Shown here: piece by piece, positions 38,701 to 53,700 of the stretch
Layout of the letters: every line of letters starts with the position of its first letter
How positions within the stretch are numbered: the first letter of the stretch is position 1
Assembly (NCBI GenBank): GCA_900708905.1
Contig: CAADRB010000026.1
Location: 2,484,594 to 2,548,593 of the forward strand
Length of the DNA stretch: 64,000 nucleotides
Reading direction: 5' to 3'
Origin: Hymenolepis diminuta
Lineage: Eukaryota; Platyhelminthes; Cestoda; Cyclophyllidea; Hymenolepididae
Program-made: the position numbers and the translations under genes
Notes under the pieces: model-generated
The model's input: the letters and a program-made list of their open reading frames with translations, nothing else
The model's database searches: none
What the model was told of the DNA's origin: nothing

Positions 38701-41700
38701 GATGACCATTGAAGCATATGAAACTCGACATCATAAGTTCTTTAGAGGAGTCTCGAGTAGTTTAAGAAACTGCAAGCGAATGCTACTGCATAATTTAAAT
38801 TTCATATTTGATGTATGATTTCTTGTTCTATAAAAAATTAATCAAGATTAAATTATTTGATTTTTTAATCGACTAGCACGATATGTCATTGTTCGAAACT
38901 TCGCATTTCTCATAAAGAAATTGATCTGGTTTAATGATGACTATTTGTGCAGTTGAGATAAACCCATTTGAACTTTATGGGAACTTAGGAGGATCGATCT
39001 ATTCCGCATTAAATAAGATAATGAAAATCGATAACAAAGAAATTGGTAAAAAAACTGCGCAGAGTCTTAATGATCGAAATACTGGTATATCTGAGTATCT
39101 CTCTATGATGACATTGCTTTCTCCTAAATAATTCGAAAATTGACTTGACTATATTCAAACTGCAACACGCAATCATGATGACAACGCCACTAAATGCCAT
39201 TCATGAGGTCAAGTCAAAATTTGACATTTAAACTTTGAATGTCTTAGACCCATCACAGCGAGTGACCCAAGCAACGACACGTGCATTACTTCAAAAAATT
39301 GAGATAAATCTTGAAATAAGATCGACACCACCAAAAAGGCATATTTTTCTTTACTAAAAAGTATAATTGAATGGCTAAAAGTAAACATCTTGCAGCAAGC
39401 AAAAAAGAAAGTGGTGGTTAATCATCCAATTCACAGACTATTTTAAGTGAATTTGTTAATAATTCAGCGGGAATCCCCAACTTAGGAATGTGCAGAAGAG
39501 AAATTTTCTGCTCTAAAGCCGTCCGTCCTTAGTCATTTAGAAAAACTTAATATGCGAGAATGGGGTAATCGGGAAAAATTGTAAAGCAGCTAAAAAAGAA
39601 CTGCTAAAGAAATATAAAGTACAAGATCTTTCGATTCCCAGCCTAGAGCCTCGTGTAAGATTCAGACCAATCATATCATATATTTTTAAGAATTTATATA
39701 CAAAAACCGTCTAACGTGATAATTTTTATTTGTTTATTCATCAAATAACAATCACTATTTATATTTCAAACTTTTCCTCCCAAGATAACGCCAAATAAAG
39801 TGGCATAATATTAATATATAGTATTATAGCGCGCTGGTAGCGCAGTGGTCATCACGTACGTCTGGTAATTCAGAGGTCATGAGATCAAATCTCATCGATG
39901 CATATCCAACGATGTGGATAGCCAACTGCGTCAGTTATTCTAATCAATAAGAGAGTTGACTAAATGCGAGTTTCTCAAAAGAACGGCTTCAGAAATCATC
40001 TATCTATCCAAGTTAGGATTTGTTAAAATCAATGCTAGAGGGCTTAGAGGGTTTATGGTATAATAAGCAGACATGAGGGGATGTAGTACCTACGCCCTAT
40101 GACTCATGAACTTGCTCGGTCTCCCTAACAAATTGTCAACAAACAAAGAGCGTAAAGTTTCATCTGTTCCTCACAATCCCGATTGTTCTCGCTCAGAACT
40201 GACGTATCCCCTTCTTCCCAACTCCTTCCTCTCTTTCCCTGTAGTTCATTTCCAATTGTTCAACCCAACTCATTGTCTTCTCATTCGAGCAAGGCTTTTG
40301 TATCCTGTTAGTCTTGGAAGATCAAGAATGCTAGGAGGAAAATTTAATCCTAATTTAGTCAAGCTTCCAAAATAGCTTTGCTGTGAAGATTTAGAGCTAG
40401 TGTAGACGCAAAACAACGGTCGGATGTAAAGTAATTCTCAAGCTCTGACGAATTATTTACAGAATTAGATTTTCAAGTGAAGATATTACTGAGTAAATAT
40501 AAACAAATACATATATATATTCCTTAAACTTTAATTCAATGCATTGGGGTGACTTCCCTAGTTGTACAAGTATTTTCTAAATAGAAAGAGTGTCCCGCTA
40601 AGGTACAGTAAGCTATCACTCACCGATGATCCTCATCACAGTAAGTACAAAGTCCGTACTCAGAACAGGAATCGATATCACAGCCTTCATCACAGGGAAT
40701 GCAGACATCGCCCTTCAGGAAGCTTCCTAGAATGAAAAATAATATTTAGAGAATAAGTGGTATTTGAGCATAAATAAGATACTACAGGATGGTTAAACCA
40801 TAGAGTATATTCAATTTTGAAATCAGAAAAAACATCTGATGATCATTCATCTATTTTGAAAGGAAATAAATTCAAAAAATTATTGTTCTGAAACAAATTA
40901 ATAAGACTAAATTCCCTAAAAGAATTGAAGACAAATATTTATCTGTCATTTTCTTAACATCAATGAAGAGCAAAATTAAACATGTTGAGCTATTGCCTTT
41001 ACGAACTTCGTGAAGTCAACCAAAACAAGATAGGAAGAAGGCAGAGACAGTGATAGAGTTTTTGTATTAGAAAAGAACAAAGAGAGGTTCGTAACTAATC
41101 AATTGGAAAAGTGGCTAATTGACAAGGTAACGGAGAAAAATTGATAAACAGCTGGAAAACTGGGAGTTAAGTGTAAAGCTCAATATTTAGGAGGCAGAAA
41201 AGTGAAACAAATCAATGAGCAAATTAAAGTTATAAATAAACTGCAAGTTAACTGCAAAAAAAATAAAATTTAAAATAACGAAAATTGAGCTGCAACTTTA
41301 TTTAATCAACTCATTCCAACCAGTACAAGTTCTTCTCTTTCCTTTAAAAGGTCCATTCACATCCCTCATTATTAAGGTTCAATGGACACAGTTTTTCTAA
41401 ATTACCTATTCGCGGTATTTATTTGGTCTTTTTTTAAGTTGGCGGCTAATTATAATTAGTCGAAATATGCGGTAAAAGGGGATGCAATTTTATTTCGAGG
41501 CTAGGTTAGCTTTAGCAACTTCACTATTCAAATCGGATTCTTAACCTTTATATCACGCAAAATGCAAAATTAACATCTATTCGTAACGCTTATCTTAATT
41601 TTGGATAAGAGGAAAAGGGATAATTAGTTTCTCAACTCGACAAACACCCGTGATATAGGATACGTAGTAGTAAACGGTTAGAAATTCGATTCGAATATTT

Positions 41701-44700
41701 CCAGTGCACCTGAACACATTCCTCATGCATCGGATTCTCGATTATTAATTTACACTTCGTGCCTTGATATTCAATCTGGCCACTGCAAATTACTGATTAA
41801 TCAAATAGATAATCAGTTCCTACTGATCTAAATCCATATAGGTAAATATATAACGTGGAACCATTCCTCTTTCTTTTATATGTAATCATTTGTAAACTCT
41901 GTCCACACCCAGATACAGCCTAGATTTCACCCAAGGATGGCGTATAAATCTGGTCAAAATAAATCAGATTCAAATGTGATTTTCAAAAATGATACCTTCT
42001 CAAAATTCTACCATTTTTTAGTCAACTTTTGCATTGCGTAAATAGATAATCGTACCCAAAATAGGAGATATAGTTAAGCATCTCTCTCAGTATTGCAAAA
42101 CTCCTCAGCGGCTGCTCCAATAATCTGGATAGAAAGAAGGCATGCCACTACCAGGCCACATGGAAAATGTTTGACTTGAGGGCAAAAAACCGACTAACAG
42201 GCGCTTTGTTTAAGAAATGCTTCACAAAGTATATGAAAAACACGACACACATTTATTAGTCTTCGATTTTCGTGTATGAGAATAAAGCCTATGAAATATA
42301 ATGTTGATGTTGTTATTGTGCACCAATTCGCACAAAGTTTCTCCCTCCAAATCTCGGAAAATTAACTACGAGACAACACATGATTTTCGGAAGCAGAGGC
42401 AAAATACGATGACTCTTATGGCTGAATTCCTTATTAAAGGAATTCTGACGTTAGAAGTGCGTCAATTAGAAGAGCAAAAAAAACTAAATAAGTCAGCGCA
42501 TGAACGGTTTTAAGGGAAGAAATTGAGAAAATAAAATTTATTTTACAATTAAGCGAATGCTGAAGTCGCCAGTGGTAAGTGCTAAGGCAACAGATGATAC
42601 CAAATGCGGTCACTAATTAAACTGCAGCTGGGAAATAAAAGGGATGATTCCATTTTATGAGGAAGATTATTTCCAACTGAAGTTCGTTCCAGTTTATTAA
42701 TATTACATAGCGAGATTTAAATTATTATTATTGGTCTTTCATACTTGTATCTGTTAGAAATCTGATATCCACGACCGCCTTTTCTGTATGTTCGGTTCTA
42801 CAAAGAAATCTATTTCTGGCTTGAAACGGTTAAATTCAAAAGAATGCAGTTGCGTAAACTATTAAACGCAAAAATATTCAACTACCTATGATGAAACTGG
42901 AAGGTAATTACCTTCCCTTCAGACCAATTATTAGTCAATCAAAATCGAATGTCAACGAAAACGTAGGCCTCTATCTTCAAAGTCCGTTGAGTTTAATTTT
43001 CGTAGAAAATAAACAAAAAGCACGTTTCACAGTAGATGTTAGGATAATATGTCCAGAAATAACCAAATAACTGTTCTGTAACTAAGACGGTACGATAGGC
43101 ATAAATATTTAACCTTAAAATAATATGCAAATCCAGGTGTACTTCATCAGATGTACATAACTATGAAAATATTATAAATGCAAATCTTTGTTCTTAAAAA
43201 ATCAATGTGGAATGCAAATTTACCCTCAATATCCATCGGATGGAGTTCTAACTAAACATGAGGGAAGCACATATATCAAAGTAAAAGGATCTTAAAATAT
43301 ATTGGACCAAATACCACTTAAGCTTATGAATGATGTCTGCTTTTCGAACTCTCCTAATTTCATTCCTCTTTCTACACATTTCACGCAATTTTGATGTCAG
43401 AGATCGGACTTAAAAGTATCATTTTTATCAAATAAGTGTTATTAGCGTTTTTATGATCGAAAATTTCTCCTGCCTTACTTTTTACTTACAATTAATATAA
43501 TTTCTTACCACCTTAGAGTTCTTTAAGGAATCGAAAATTATCAGTACTACGTCCCGCATATGCAGGAATGGCAATGCTAAAACAAATTCTAAGTACAGAG
43601 AACTAGAACATCAAAACACGTGAAATGGTTTAGGTGGTACAGGTATCAAATATGTGTACATGGTGAGGGAGAGAACTAAAGGACATCTATTATTATTATC
43701 ATAAATCTGTGTACCATAAACGATCAGTTATATTGAATTCTATTCGCATAACCCCAAATTATATGAAACTGCTTTTTTTTAGAATTAGAACTGATTAAAC
43801 TGATGTAAGTTAATATATGCAATATGCGAATCTCTCCTTTAACTAACAAACAGATGGTGGGAGTGACATCACTACTCACTTTTTAAAACATGTAATTTTG
43901 AATGCGTGCTTTCTTCTGCATTTGAGTTGGTTTGGAATAAGGAAGCGAAAATATGCTTTCCCGTGGACTGTAAATGCAATATCAGTGCTACGTCATCGCA
44001 AAGTTACTTCCACGTCATAAAGATAGGTCATGGCGAGGGGAGATAAACAGTCATTCATCGATTGGTTTGTTGTCTGATAAATCATATTCTGCCATGTCGA
44101 AAGATGAAGTCCGATGATTAATTAAATCATCTTTGGCCAATCATAATGTGGACAAACCAAATTTCACATGTATAAACAGTTTCAAAATTCTGTTAATAAG
44201 TGGCTAATCTTGTCTGGTTAAATCTATGTATTCTCTCCCTCTCCTTGAGGTCAGATCTATCGTGACATACCCAATAATAGTGACCTGACTGCACGTTTTA
44301 ACAGTTTATGAAACAACAAACAAATGAAAACTTTCGCTCATGAAATAGCTACAGCGGTTGTCACCCAATTGACTCCATCCGAGCGCATATCTCTCCAATT
44401 ATGAAGGTCTTTGGGGCGCGAAGCTACCAACCGCTACTCAGGATATATAAAATGTTGGTTTAATATATGGAAATCTTCAAATTCCACTTTCCGTTCCCCT
44501 AGAAATTATCAACTTTAAAACTAATATATGCCCAGTGTACAACTTGCACCCTCGTTAAAATATTTCAATTAAAAGTACCAAACAACGCGTAAATGAGATT
44601 ATTCTAAAAAATACAAAGAGGAAACATTAGTGAAATTTTCACAGAGGTTGTCTACACCCCAACCGAAGAGATCCACAGATGTCAAAAACGTTGACGCATT

Positions 44701-47700
44701 TAAAGAAAATTATTGATGAGTAGTTACGGAAATTTTGCCTATAAATAGTGGACAATGGAAAAATAACAAATATTCTAACAATGAGGAATGCCAGGAGGAG
44801 CCTACCTTTAGGACATCGATTTGTTCCAGCAGCGAAAGTGCATTTGCCATCCACAAAACGGAAATTTTTGGCGCACTTCAAACAGGAGGCGTCATCCGGC
44901 CCGGAACACTCCTCACAGTTCGGTGCGCATCTAGATGGGGGAAAATAACAAAAAATTTATTAAAAGATATTTAAAAATACTTACAAATTGCGTAATGATT
45001 TATTTATTTGATGAAACAATATAAATTAATCAAATAAAATTAGATGAAGAAGAGATTTTGGCATCTTTATAAATAAATTTAAAAGATATAAGTATTAAAA
45101 TCTTTTCCAAAATATTTATAATTGCAAATACTTCCTTGTTAAACATTTAAAACTAGAATGTACTTAAAAGGTACACTTTCTATATGCCAAAATTTAAATT
45201 TAGAAGCAGGCGTTTCCTAGTAATATTTAATAGTCATAAAAGGACTCGACTAAAAACTTCGGCATTTTCAACTTTGAACTTAATGCGATATTCGTATGCG
45301 GTAAAGCAATTGGCTAAACTCTGCATGTCTTCTTATACTATACGTATTCTTCAACTCCAAAGATCGGTAGAATAAATGACTAAATTCACCTAGCCTCCAG
45401 CTTCACATAATTAAAATTTTTAATTTAATTTAGTTATTTAATAACAATTTATAGAAATAACGGGTAAAGGCTACATACAAGGCACCCACTATTGGTCCTG
45501 AGGTCAAATGACGCTGAATAGAAGACCTAATAAGCTATTTTGGAAATGATTTGAAATTTCTGTATCGTGAATTTGCGAAAAAAAATATTTACATTACTCA
45601 TCAAAATTTGAGAATTATCAAATCTTTGAAAATTATCAAGAAGAAAAGTGTATACCCTGGGTTGTTTTAATTGAATAGCATTTAAACCAAGATAGATTTC
45701 TCTAAAAAAGGAGTGAACTAATTTGAAAATTCTTCTCTAATATGGACTCTTGCTGGCTTATTTTAAATAGAAGCCTCCAAATAGCTCGAAAGTGGTCAAG
45801 ATGACCAAAGAGACATTTGTTATTTTCATTTTATCATTATGAAAAACGTAACTAAAACTGCTGCCAAGAGTTTTGGAAAATAGTGATCGAAATGGATGCT
45901 ATGACGCCGAAAATTTTAGAGCATTTACTGAAAAGAGGAAAAATTCTAAAAACAAACGGGAAATAAGGGCGAAACAATGCTTTACTGCGCACAGAAAGTG
46001 CAATAGTGGATTCACGTCAACGAAACGTCACTTCCTCGTCATAACTTCTGGCAGATCACAGGATGACGAAGTCATTCCTCGATTAGTCCGTTGTCCGACC
46101 AATCATATTCTGATACGCCAGATTAGTCAAATCTTCTCCGGTAAATCACAACCTGGACAATCTAATGCCAAGTGTACACGTGGTCTCTCAATTCATTTGT
46201 CCATTTACCTATTAGACTAATCTAGTCTAGTTTAATCTCTCTCTTCTATCTCTGGTATCTGAGCGATTGTTGCATACTTCATAACAGACAGCCTAACAAA
46301 ACACTAAATGAAAAGTATTTGTTTTTAAGTTTGTGGATACTTTTATACAGTGATAAGAACTGGAATAGCATATAACCAGAGAATGAAAATATGTCCATTG
46401 AAACTGCAATTCTCAAAATCAATAACAACAATTTGGTTTCTTACAGAAAATTAAAACACTTGTCATGCTTGTCAGTCAATCGCGAATTATGTCAAGTATT
46501 TGACCGAGGCGCTTATACTAGCCTGATCAATTAAGTTAACATCTACATTGAGAGGATTAGAATTTCTTATTTTTGCCCATCTCAAGTAACCAACCTTTTC
46601 ACTATAATTCAAGCATACCCCCACATAGCATAAATGCCAAAGCTAAATAAAGTTGCGCATAAATATACAAGCAAAGTAACATATCATGAAACGATTAGAA
46701 AACATATGGGAAATGATAATAATAGGGAGATTAAATAGGAGAAGAAAGCTTTTAAGATGCAAATACCGATAATAAACCAAAAGCAAACATTTATGGGAAA
46801 TTTATAAAAAGAGGGAGAAAATTATTATTACTGTTAACAGTAAGGCAAAACATATTCTTACTCGTGGGAAGCAACCAAAATCGGCTAAAAGGACGTGTAA
46901 TAAATAATAAAGGAAAGGAGATCAAAGAGAGCAATGTCAAGGTATAATAGAATCTCCGTTTGATTCAATAAAAGGGTAATCTCACGCTCCAAAAATTCAC
47001 CGTCCATGATTCGTCCCCTGGATTGCATCAAACGCTTGTCTACGATGTCTAGTGCTTATTGACTATTTGTTAATCGAGAAGAGTTTCTCTTGACACTTCA
47101 ATTCATTATTCTCTTCAAATGATTGAGAAGGCGAAATGATCTAACATGATATTCAGCAGCTTACGATGGTCACACAGTAGAGATAAGATAGCCAAATATT
47201 TAAAGTTAGCAGAGCTCCGTAAACCGTAGTTAAAAGAAACAACGCCTTGAATTCTTATGATCTCTGTTAAGTTGAAATTAAAACTTTTGATTGTTCTAAC
47301 TAAATGCTTTTAACTATCGCAGGGAAAATGCTTGAAAGAAGGTACGAAAAACAACTCAAATTTCTAATCGTCGTTGACATAAACTCACCCAGACGTCAAA
47401 TACCGAAACACAAGAGAAAGAACTATATCTGTTAGGTAAACAATAAAAAACATTATTAATTCAAACACTTTTGATACCCTTAATTGATTTTCAACTTTTG
47501 CTCATGATATTTACTTTGCCATTAGCAATAAAAGAGTAGCTGTTAACCCCTGTGCACGTGAGAAACATTTCAGTTTCACATTAATACTGCTATAAAATAT
47601 GAGAAAGGCAGTTTCAGATTATCACAAAAACTAAATAAATGGCAAGCGTACTGTTCGCATATCTTGCTTGTCCTGTTGGCAAAGTATCGACTAGGGCATC

Positions 47701-50700
47701 GAGGAACACAGGAGCCAACTAGCAACTTCGATCCACGCATCGCCGTAGCAGAAGAGATCAGACGAGCAATGGAGGGGTTTGTGGAAGGCATTGGCTTGTT
47801 AGGACTAAGGAGTGGTGCTAGGTAAGTATCTCCTGAGCAAGCCGTACAGTCGTATTCAGAACCCGGCCGTAGACACTCTGCACAGGTGGGAGAGCACAGT
47901 TCGCAACGCAACTCCTCTCTTACATAGTTCTTTGAGGTTTGAGAACGGATTTTAGCACGTATAGAGCTGATTAAGGCTGTCGTGCCTGAAGGACAGACGG
48001 CAACACATTGGCTGCAAACAAAAGATAAGTTAAATTCTTTTAATAAAATACACGGAGTTGCACATGTGGATGAATTGATTCTCTATATTATTTAATATGA
48101 AAATTTCATATATTTTTTAATTACAATTCTCTGTGGAAGGACGTGCATATTCAGAACCGCATTTTAACAATATGTCATATTTACCAATATTTCCTGTTAA
48201 GCATACTTCACTGTATGCTTAAGATCCAAAAACCGTTCTCTTTCAATCTCTACAGTCAAATATTTTTAATTCAAGATTTTCATTTAAATATAGTTCAAAA
48301 ATAAGATTTTTACTTTTTAGACATAATATTGGTTATATCTACGTAAAAATAAGTGGGAGAGCTTTCAAGGTTTTCAAAAATGCATGACTGATGTGCAGGT
48401 AATCCATGACATTGCATTTGAATAAGCAACAGCATGAAGTAGAAAGTGAAGAATGCGGAGAATTGAATAATAACGTAAGAATTTACTTGATTAACAGAAT
48501 GACACCCAAGAATGTGTAAATGAGACTGCATGGCTCAGATTAGACAATCAAATTTGTTTAAATTACCTGAACACTGCTCGCTCAACTCTGTTCAACCGAA
48601 AAGTTTGGCTAACTCAGCTCTGCTATGTTAAGGTCCTGTAAGGTATTTAACATCGTATAAGATCATGCTGCTTCCTAAATTTTTAGCATAAAATATGAAT
48701 TGGAGTGGCAAGACCGACCATCACAATTAATCAGCCAGTTAAAAAGTACTTAATATCATGGACTAGAATTCGCCCCATAATCCGAAGGGAAAACAAGTGA
48801 AATTTGAATTTTGAAATGTGAAAGATTCATTAATATATTTAAATATTAAATAATATTGCATCATCCGAGTCCGAAAATCAAATGAAGTTAAGGCTCTTTG
48901 ACCTCTTGACTTAATTCCCAACGTCTTTTCGATTTCCTCATTATTTACTGAAGTCTCAGTGCAGTTGTTTTCCCAAAATGAGAAATTAAAAAATTATTCT
49001 ACCTTCCAGTGCATATTAATAATAGATTTATAAATAGTTGAATCGATCAGCAAGAAAATCGATACGAACACAGACGCAGCTTCACTTAATGGAAATTTGA
49101 ATGATTATAGAAAAGGGATCAAAAATGAATGCCACAACAAATGGATTTATCTTAAATTGTATAGTTTTCATTGGTTGAAACAGGAAAAAAGTATATTAAG
49201 GTTAAGCCTTTCAAAAATAAAAGTAGATTGGAAACTGAGGCGATTTAAATGGTTAACTATTCAGCTTCGCTACACTGTGAAATTTGAAACAATAGAAGGT
49301 GAAAATTAAATGCTTGCACTTTCCACTTACAATTAATCCTATCCCCAATGGAAATTTGTACCTTTATTTTGGAATGCAATTCAAATGTTACACATAACGG
49401 AGCTGTGAAATTCTGACCCTTTCAATTTCATATAAGTGAATAGCCAAATATCGTATCAACGAAATGCGTTGAACAGGGAGTATATATAATTATATATTAT
49501 TACCTATTCGAAAATGGAAACCAATTACTAGTAATTCACCTTTAAATCCTTCAAGGTTTGAGATAATTGAGATCTTTATATTCTAGTGAAAGTGATGGCT
49601 GAAAAAGCGCACTAGATTTCCACGAACGATTGTTTGCAAATATGATCTTCCACATTCCAGTTTCAATTCTATTAAAAACAAAAAGTGTAAAATTTCTACT
49701 CAAGTGTGCTAATTAATTTGAGTTCTATTTGTATCGACCTCACATTTTTTAGCACGCTGTTGAGCAACTTATTCAAACTTTAGAGTTCCAATAAGAGAAA
49801 TGATAATAACACCTGACTTCGGGAGCCGCTCTTATGAGAAATTCACATTCTATCACTTTTCGGGTATAAGAATCAAACATTACGGTTGGACATATACATT
49901 GTTGGATGTGCACCAATGAGCATCGATTTCGTAACCTTTGACTTGATAGATATACAGTTCGGTCCTACGGAATATATTAAGTAGGAATTAAAATCGCCCA
50001 TTAACATTTTTACGCCTTAATTATATAATGAACGATTGAATATCAGAGTTTTGAAAGATTTTCACCAAGCACACCAGAGGGTAAAAAGATATATTCCCCC
50101 ATAAGATTACATAACAGCAATGTGGTTATTCGCGCGTTTTTTCTTAGATTCAAGCCAGCACGTGATTGGCGATAAAAAAAAATAGAATGCAAACACATTC
50201 ATTAGTTAAAATACCTTATTTCCAATAAACAGAGAAGTAATCATACGGTAAACAATATTTATTGACATGTTTAATACATATCACATTTAACGGTTTCCCA
50301 CAAAAACAGAACGGATCTTATTTTGTTCTATTTTTTTTATTTTTAAAAAAATATTACAGATTTTTTCGGTATTTGTGAACGCATGAAGACAGACATTAAT
50401 TAGACAATCCAAACATGAAAGACAAATCAATGGTTCACTTCATGTGAATACAGCTCAGTGAGCTGAGATTAGTCAACCAAGTTTAAACTGGTTTTAAGGG
50501 TGTAAATCTTGGTTTATACGGGCTAAACGCTCCACTAAAACGAGGATGGGAGTGGCGTGACCACCTATTCATTAAGCACACCCAATCCCATTTGTTAGCC
50601 CTCTTCTGCTGGTCAGTGAAATGTGTGACCCTGGAATTACAAGAGAATTCACATATCCGTTCATGGCAATTAGCACGATTTTCTCTGATTCTCTTGAAAA

Positions 50701-53700
50701 TTATCCTCCAATAGAAATGAACTTTTCGACATCCTAACAACGTTAAGAACAAAAAGGAGGTGCGAATTGAAATTCGAGCTCCAGAAATAGTCTTACTTCT
50801 CAAGGCAGACGTACATATTTTGCCTTTCTTCCTACATTTGCCAATTGTGATATTTAAAGCCATAAAACTTCATGTCCAAATTTTAATTGCAATACGAACA
50901 TTAACTGATCATGTTGTTGTGATCAAATGGATTTAATAAAATTTACCAAAATATTTAACGAATCCGCAATGCCTAACTTGAGAGAGTACTTCTTATGAGA
51001 AATTTGGTTAGTATCAGATTAGTTAGTTAGACTAACATTTACAGTCAGTTCTAATTAAATCTGAAACTCAAAAATTAATTCATTCATATCTGTTATCCAT
51101 TGTAGTAGCCTTCTCTAAAATACCAGAAATTGATTTTATTTAAAGCAAGCACGAACAGGATAGATTGAGTTTGATAACCTGATTTTCATTGTCTAACTAT
51201 TCCTAACCAGTTGAAATGAAGCGTAGATAAGCACACCAATTTGAGAGAGAAATGCTTGACGATTTTTAACCAATGCGGTCGAAGGCATGATTAAAAGCAT
51301 AAGATCCATGACTGTAGAAAAGGGATTCCCACCGACACACCGTCGAGTTAATGCACTGAAGTGATGCCTTTTCCATTATTTACAAATGGCTCAAAGGATT
51401 AAATGACTGTATCTCAGTAAGTTCAAATCTAAAATCACATGCAACTCAGAATACAAATTCAATATTTAGGGCAATTAATTGCATTACGGTAATGGTTGTG
51501 GTCATTTAAAAGCCTGAATAAATGTATCGGAGCACAAGAAATATCGAAAAAGTAAACAAATGATAACCCAAAAAAATGATAAAGTAAAAACAAAAGATTC
51601 AAAACTAACCCGCTCTCAGTAACGTAATTCTTGCAACTCTTGACACATTGATTTGCTGATGGCCCCCAACAGTCATTCGTGGCGCATTGACTGTGACACT
51701 AAAAGAGAAAGAAAAGAAGACATCTGAATAACAAATATTTCAAATAAAGTGATGAAAAGTTAATTTTATGGAATTGGTTGTCTTTATTCCCACGAAACCA
51801 GGTCGAAATTAAAAAGTAAAAATTCAATTGGAAATCCAAAAATGAAGAAATGGAGTTAACAAAATAGACAGTATTTTAAGATCAAAGTGCTAAATTTAAG
51901 CCTGCAACAGAAAGACTACAGATTACACCACAGATATGGGTGGAAACGATCATAAGAAGTTAAGTTTCCTCTTCAATTGCATTACCGCAGGTGACATAAG
52001 GAAATAATTGTGCTTCAATAGCGGGCAGTTAACGTTATCCACTACGATATTAGATTTCATAGATTTGATATCCATCAGTGCACATTTTGTGAGCAGAATG
52101 GCAGATGGCATAGGATTAACCAGGCTAATAAAAGAAAGAGGGGATTTTCGTTTCACACCATGGAGGCTCCAAGAAGATGCTTCCCTACTCAAGATGAGTG
52201 TTGAAAAAAGCTTTCTGAACAGACTTTGAGTTAGGAGAATATTCAACAGTGAACAAACCACAATATCATTTGATATGAATATGAGTCAGAAGATTACTTC
52301 TTATTATATGTTCTAGCAATAAGAATAAGCAGGAGGTTATCATTACCTCATTCATGGGCATAAAGAAGGAATACTTCGCAGTGAATAAATGACTGAAAAG
52401 CACCTTAAATAAGCATAAAATAACCAATGTGATAACCCCACCCATTATGTAAACCAGCTTCTGCATAACTAAACCCATCACCAGAACGGAAATAAACAAT
52501 AAGAATTGAGCTTAAAAATCGAGAAACTGTAAGACTATCATGCATTTCTCTATTTTAATTCACTCTCTTTAAATTAACATTGGATAATATAAAACAAATT
52601 TTAACAACACTGAATGGTCAAACGTTTTCATGCTATCAGTACAGGCAATAAATTTTATAGAAATGAGGCTAATTTTAAGTTAAAATATGCAAATAAAAAT
52701 TGAATAATAGTAATATCAGGGGATCATTTAGCGCGGAACTTCAGGAATGAATTCCCATATACGACAATCAAATAAAAAAGTTAATAATTATTAAATAAAT
52801 GCCTACCGTATTTCCCGAAGATGAAATGGAAAGATCTGATACCACATATTGGGCAAATCGGTCAAACCAAGGCTAAAAACAGCAAAAATAATGGGAATAA
52901 TAACATTTTAATTTTAAGCACATGCATTTTCAACTTATATACGAAGAGAAGTTAGCAAATAATCTGAATTTCAATTTCCAGGTTACGGGACGATTAAAAA
53001 AATTATAAAATGTGACTAATTTTTTTCGGTTCAACCTTTCTTTTAGAGACTAACAGAGAGAAAAGATCATGTTATTACAATTATCGAAATAAGAGCAAAA
53101 AAAATACTGGTTGAAAGATAAATAACTAAACGTTAACCTTCACTAATAAGCAAAATTCAGTGTTTAAATACATTTAAAGTGATTAATTCAAATAATATTT
53201 AGGGGAATTCTGCACACCAAACTACTAGGCAGGTCAGTAAGTAGCATAAAACAACTCACAGAAGGCGGAGGCTTTCCCTTACTAGGAGATCTCAGGCGAA
53301 TGGGAAAGGTTTCAGTCCCATAAGCGATCATGTAGACTGAATCCCAATAGCCTAGGGACTTCTCGAAGAAGTCTTCTTTTATAGTTCGCCATTGATTGAA
53401 TCGATCGATTCCCTCCGTGTTATCGATTATAATTTTCCATTCTCCAGCTGCCGGCTCACCCCAGAATTGAACGCTCATCAGTGGCCATCGATCGATTCCG
53501 TCGAATTTCGATAACATATCGGAGAGTCGAACGGGCATCAACTCTGATTTCGTACCTGAAATTGGCAGATTGGACAATTCCGAATTTACATCAACTTAAT
53601 AAAAGTAATGAATTTCAATTTTCTGAAGGAATATTTTTAAAACAGTGATATGCTTAACATAGACTATCCTGTATTTAAGAATTAATGGAATTAGGGGTTC

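Larger units (their letters stand above)
37742..40623 (-). other. Convertase intron carrying SINE-like and R3 copies
   Basis: GTGAGT to TTTTAATAG. It contains the tRNA-derived element at about 39830-40012 and R3 copy 2 at 40080-40275. Otherwise AT-rich. Confidence 0.6.
44931..47651 (-). other. Convertase intron carrying R4 copy 2 and R2 copy
   Basis: GTACGC to CCATCTAG. Contains R4 copy 2 (45955-46185) and a well-matched R2 copy (46960-47160). No exons recognised. Confidence 0.6.

Noticed and set aside
39830..39903. A functional tRNA gene
   Set aside because: A-box and T-arm are present, but the acceptor stem and anticodon stem do not pair well, and the sequence recurs with a body; treated as a SINE head.
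45873..46220. 115-codon plus-strand open frame
   Set aside because: Overlaps the R4 repeat and lies antisense in a convertase intron.
50483..50863. 126-codon minus-strand open frame
   Set aside because: No family recognised, no splice sites that join it to the convertase in phase; likely chance.
51950..52499. Overlapping open frames on both strands
   Set aside because: Hydrophobic, low-information peptides in an intron, with no splice support.
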